From Anaerolineales bacterium (GTDB taxonomy: Bacteria; Chloroflexota; Anaerolineae; Anaerolineales; Villigracilaceae): a stretch of 64,000 bases of DNA. Shown here piece after piece: positions 60,915 to 64,000 of the stretch (position 1 is its first letter; each line of letters begins with the position of its first letter). The notes below the pieces were generated by a model. The model saw only the letters and a program-made list of their open reading frames with translations. It was not told where the DNA came from and searched no databases. The DNA lies in assembly GCA_024710905.1 (NCBI GenBank), contig JANJTV010000012.1, forward strand, positions 62,001 to 126,000, written 5' to 3'. Position numbers and translations under genes: made by a program.

Positions 60915-63900
60915 ATGAGTATCCTTTTCAGCCTCCTTGATTCAATCCCAGCCCCGCTCTGGCCAACCTCCCTGGTTGGTTGGGCGGGCTGGTTTGCATT
61001 CCTGGGCATGCTGGTCTGGCTGCTGTGGGTTTGGCGGGCGTATGTGCCGGTCCAGGAGAGTCAGCATGTTGGCTTGCTGGTTGGCCTGGCCCTGTTGATA
61101 CCACTCACCAACCTGTTTATTGGTCTAAGGCTTCCCGCCGGGGCCGCCTTGCCTTTACCGGGTATTCCGCAAGAGCCTCGCGGCCCGGCCCTGATGTTGC
61201 TGGGCGCGCTGCCCTGGCTTCTGGCCGGTGGGATTCTGGGGCCTTGGGCTGCCGCAGGACTGGCTTTTTTGTCTGGCCTGTTGCGTTTCCTATGGGATAC
61301 CCATAGTGTCTTTACTCCGCTTGAGTTTGCCCTACTGGGCGGGTTGTTTAGTGTATTCGTGCGCCAGCGTTACCGAACCTTGCCGTTCCGCATCTTGCGT
61401 GAACCGTTTGTGGCGGTAATTGCTGTAGCAATGGTTTATCTCCCTGTTTTTATCCTGTCATCGTTTCTATCGGCCTCCGGCTCCATGGCAGCCCGGCTGG
61501 ATTATGCCATTATTCGCGCCACGTTTGCGACCCTGGCCATCGGCGGGGAGTTGCTGGTGGCTGGTATCTTTGCCCAGGTGATTGCCCTGACCTTCCCCGG
61601 CCCATGGGGACGCAGGCAGCCGCTTGAACCATCCCCTGCCGAACGCAGCCTGGAGATGCGCTTCCTGTCTGGCGCGGGCACGCTGGTGTTCCTGCTCTTG
61701 TTTGCAGTGCTGGCAGGGGATTGGCTGGTAGCCGGTTCTGCAGCGCGTGAAATGCTCGAAAATCGCCTGCGTGGTACAGCCCAGATGGTTTCGCAAGGTG
61801 TGCCGTTTTTCCTCGAAACAGGCCAGACCGCAGCCGGGCAGATTGCAGCCAACCCTGCCTTGTTGCACCAGTCTGACAATGAATTGCAATTGACACTCCA
61901 GCAAGAGATTCGGGTGATGCCCTATTTTGACCAATTGATGGTCTATGATCGCTCTTCGAAGTTGTTGGCAGCCTACCCCGATGCGGTTGATTCCTCCCAG
62001 GCGCTCTTCCCTGAAGAAAGCGCTGGATTGCCCCTCGCGTTTAACGGAATACTCAGCCAAGTGTACACCATCCCGCCCTACCAGCAGGGGCAGCCTGCGC
62101 GGATTTCTTTTATCATCGGGCTGGCTGGCCCTGCCAATGGGCAGGTTCAGCGTGTGCTGGTTGCCCGGAGCAACCTTTCCACCAACCCGTTTGCACAACC
62201 TCTGATCACTGGCCTGCAGAGTATGACAGAGCTGGGCGGTAGTGGGATTTTAGTGGATGAAAACCGGCGAATCCTGTACCACCCATCCCCTGCTTTGATC
62301 ATGAATGAGTATGTGGGCCAGGTCTACACCGAAGCGGCTTTCTTTGATGAAACAGCGCCGGATGGCACTCGTAACTTGGTGTATTTCCAACCTTCACAGG
62401 GGCGTTCCTGGTCGGTGGTGCTGGCCATCCCGGCTCAGCAGGCCCAACAACTGGCACTTGAGATTGCCGCCCCGCTTTCTGTGATGATTATTTTGATGGC
62501 ATTGCTGGCGCTGGTGTCACTCCGCTTTGGTTTGAAGACAGTTTCCAGTTCGCTGCAGAACCTGGCAAGCGAAGCCGGGCGTATTGCCCAGGGGCAATTG
62601 GATCATTCATTGCAGGTCAGCGGTGTGGATGAAGTCGGACAATTACGCAGCGCTTTTGAGCAAATGCGTATCAGCCTGCAGGCCCGCCTGGAAGAACTGA
62701 ACCGCTTGCTCTTAGTCAGCCAGGGTGTGGCTTCTACACTTGAATTGCGCGATGCTGTTCAACCTGTGCTGGATGCGGTGATTGCCACTGGCGCTTATGT
62801 GGTGCGTGTGGTGATGTCGCCAGATGTCATGACCGATGAAATGGACCGGACCGCGCCGGTATTTGGGCTTGGTACACAGGTAGAATATGCCGGGCTGGAT
62901 GAACATATCAGCCAACTGGCTCGCCAACAAGACCGGCTGGTGCTCAGTAATACCCAGCGTTTGAAAATCCTGGATGAAAAGAATGGACGTGTCCCGGCTT
63001 CCTTAATGGCAGTGGCCCTGAAGCACGAAAACCGTTTTTACGGTGTTTTATGGGCTGGCTACGAAAGCAACCGGTTGTTTTCAGAGAGCGACATCCGTTT
63101 TTTTAGCACACTGGCAGGCCAGGCGGCCCTGGCGGCAGCTAATAACCTGCTTTTCCGTTCTGCGGAGGTTGGTCGGCAGCGCCTGGCGGCCATCCTTGCA
63201 TCTACACCAGACCCGGTGCTGGTAACCGACCAGGCCAACCGCTTATTGCTGGCCAACCCGGCTGCCTGGCAAACCCTCGGTTCGGCGGTTGGCAGCGGTG
63301 AGGGCAAACCAATCCAGGAGTTAATTGCCCAGAAACCCCTGCTGGATATATTGCAGACTGACTCTTCCGATAAGCTTTCCGCTGAGGTCGTTACAGAGGG
63401 CGGGCGGATCTACCTGGCGACCGCCTCGCCAGTGGTGGCCGAAGGACGCCTGGTGGGGCGGGTGTGCATCCTGCGGGATGTTACCCACTTCAAGGAATTG
63501 GATACGATGAAGACTGAGTTCGTCAACACGGTAAGCCACGACTTGCGCTCGCCGCTGACGCTCATGCGCGGGTATGCCACCATGCTCGAGATGGTCGGCG
63601 CATTGAATGAACAGCAGCAGGGGTATGTGCAGAAGATTATTATTGGTGTGGAGAATATGTCTCGCCTGGTGAACAACTTGCTGGACCTTGGCCGCATCGA
63701 GGTGGGGGTGGGGTTACAGCTTGAGCGGCTGAGCATCCTCGGGTTGGTGGAGCAGGCTACGGGGAGCCTGCAACTGCAGGCCGGGGAGAAGAATATTACC
63801 CTGGTAGTGGATTCGGCCGGGATTGGCCAGGCCAGCATCGAAGCCGATTCGGCCCTGCTCCAGCAGGCCATGTATAACCTCGTGGAAAATGCAATCAAAT

Positions 63901-64000
63901 ACACCCCGCGTGATGGTCGTGTGGAAGTGCGTGCCCGGTTGGCGCAGGATTCGTTCTGGTTTGATGTGCAAGATAACGGTATTGGGATTGCCCCGGCTGA
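60915..64000 (+). CDS. Membrane sensor histidine kinase with extracytoplasmic, HAMP, GAF and PAS domains (partial, 3' end outside window)
   Basis: The frame is open to the right edge; 1028 residues are visible. Five to seven helices (1-205) are followed by another helix near 255, a periplasmic sensing domain (about 280-510), a helix, HAMP (about 540-590), GAF (about 610-760), PAS (about 760-865) and HisKA with the phospho-acceptor His875 in SHDLRSPL. The HATPase N-box has Asn992 in VENAIKYTP and the G1 box begins at Asp1020 (DNGIGI), where the window ends. Its response regulator is not seen. Confidence 0.9.
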   Translation, partial: MSILFSLLDSIPAPLWPTSLVGWAGWFAFLGMLVWLLWVWRAYVPVQESQHVGLLVGLALLIPLTNLFIGLRLPAGAALPLPGIPQEPRGPALMLLGALPWLLAGGILGPWAAAGLAFLSGLLRFLWDTHSVFTPLEFALLGGLFSVFVRQRYRTLPFRILREPFVAVIAVAMVYLPVFILSSFLSASGSMAARLDYAIIRATFATLAIGGELLVAGIFAQVIALTFPGPWGRRQPLEPSPAERSLEMRFLSGAGTLVFLLLFAVLAGDWLVAGSAAREMLENRLRGTAQMVSQGVPFFLETGQTAAGQIAANPALLHQSDNELQLTLQQEIRVMPYFDQLMVYDRSSKLLAAYPDAVDSSQALFPEESAGLPLAFNGILSQVYTIPPYQQGQPARISFIIGLAGPANGQVQRVLVARSNLSTNPFAQPLITGLQSMTELGGSGILVDENRRILYHPSPALIMNEYVGQVYTEAAFFDETAPDGTRNLVYFQPSQGRSWSVVLAIPAQQAQQLALEIAAPLSVMIILMALLALVSLRFGLKTVSSSLQNLASEAGRIAQGQLDHSLQVSGVDEVGQLRSAFEQMRISLQARLEELNRLLLVSQGVASTLELRDAVQPVLDAVIATGAYVVRVVMSPDVMTDEMDRTAPVFGLGTQVEYAGLDEHISQLARQQDRLVLSNTQRLKILDEKNGRVPASLMAVALKHENRFYGVLWAGYESNRLFSESDIRFFSTLAGQAALAAANNLLFRSAEVGRQRLAAILASTPDPVLVTDQANRLLLANPAAWQTLGSAVGSGEGKPIQELIAQKPLLDILQTDSSDKLSAEVVTEGGRIYLATASPVVAEGRLVGRVCILRDVTHFKELDTMKTEFVNTVSHDLRSPLTLMRGYATMLEMVGALNEQQQGYVQKIIIGVENMSRLVNNLLDLGRIEVGVGLQLERLSILGLVEQATGSLQLQAGEKNITLVVDSAGIGQASIEADSALLQQAMYNLVENAIKYTPRDGRVEVRARLAQDSFWFDVQDNGIGIAPA

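Overview
The window reads as chromosomal DNA from a Chloroflexota bacterium, most likely an Anaerolineae-type lineage. Supporting signs are two proteins of the Chlor_Arch_YYY/DUF2298 membrane family, large GT-C-like proteins, a mevalonate kinase, a UbiA-type DPPR-synthase-like enzyme, a serine hydroxymethyltransferase fused to aminomethyltransferase, moderate-to-high GC, and the absence of phage, insertion sequences or CRISPR arrays. This is inferred from gene content; no rRNA is present to settle it.

Layout. At 1-721 a lipoprotein gene runs off the left edge on the minus strand. At 885-3885 a plus-strand group holds a six-hairpin glycosidase and two tandem PII-like cyclic-di-AMP receptor proteins. 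From 12449 down to 3910 a minus-strand run holds PIN-TRAM, cysS, a small conserved protein, rlmB, a GH1 beta-glycosidase, a kinase-like protein, an SDR, a GT-C-like membrane protein and a GNAT. At 12630-15686 lie moaA, a HAD phosphatase and an ACT-malic enzyme. At 15719-24830 there are mostly short units: aminotransferase, S51 peptidase with a DnaQ-WYL fusion, a membrane FGE-like protein, a methyltransferase/TetR cluster divergent from a LUD protein, a VOC dioxygenase, an NHL lipoprotein and TspO. At 24942-28883 lie a cyclase-ATPase-TPR regulator and an FkbM methyltransferase. At 28979-32110 is the GlyA-GcvT fusion, followed by tRNA-Val(UAC) flanked by two decayed tRNA copies. At 32688-39144 are an RNase HI, FAH hydrolase, cupin, a winged-helix/nucleotidyltransferase pair behind a 44-bp dyad, mevalonate kinase, UbiA, TlyA and CDF. 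From 39230 to 60852 runs a long plus-strand block: zinc-ribbon protein, GT-C protein, lepA, then glycan genes (flippase-like, CDP-paratose epimerase-like, GT4, methyltransferase, four large membrane proteins), ending in cmk and plsC. A histidine kinase gene runs off the right edge.

Themes. The 43638-59480 block plausibly builds and modifies a lipid-linked cell-surface glycan; the upstream mevalonate kinase and UbiA would fit isoprenoid carrier supply, though they are not in the same operon. The most striking regulatory pattern is that five genes carry a -10-like hexamer (TACAAT or TAAAAT) ending exactly six bases before the ATG, the geometry of leaderless transcripts. The most system-like locus is 34620-35546: a promoter buried in a near-perfect 44-bp dyad, a winged-helix protein and an apparently frameshifted nucleotidyltransferase, resembling a toxin-antitoxin arrangement.
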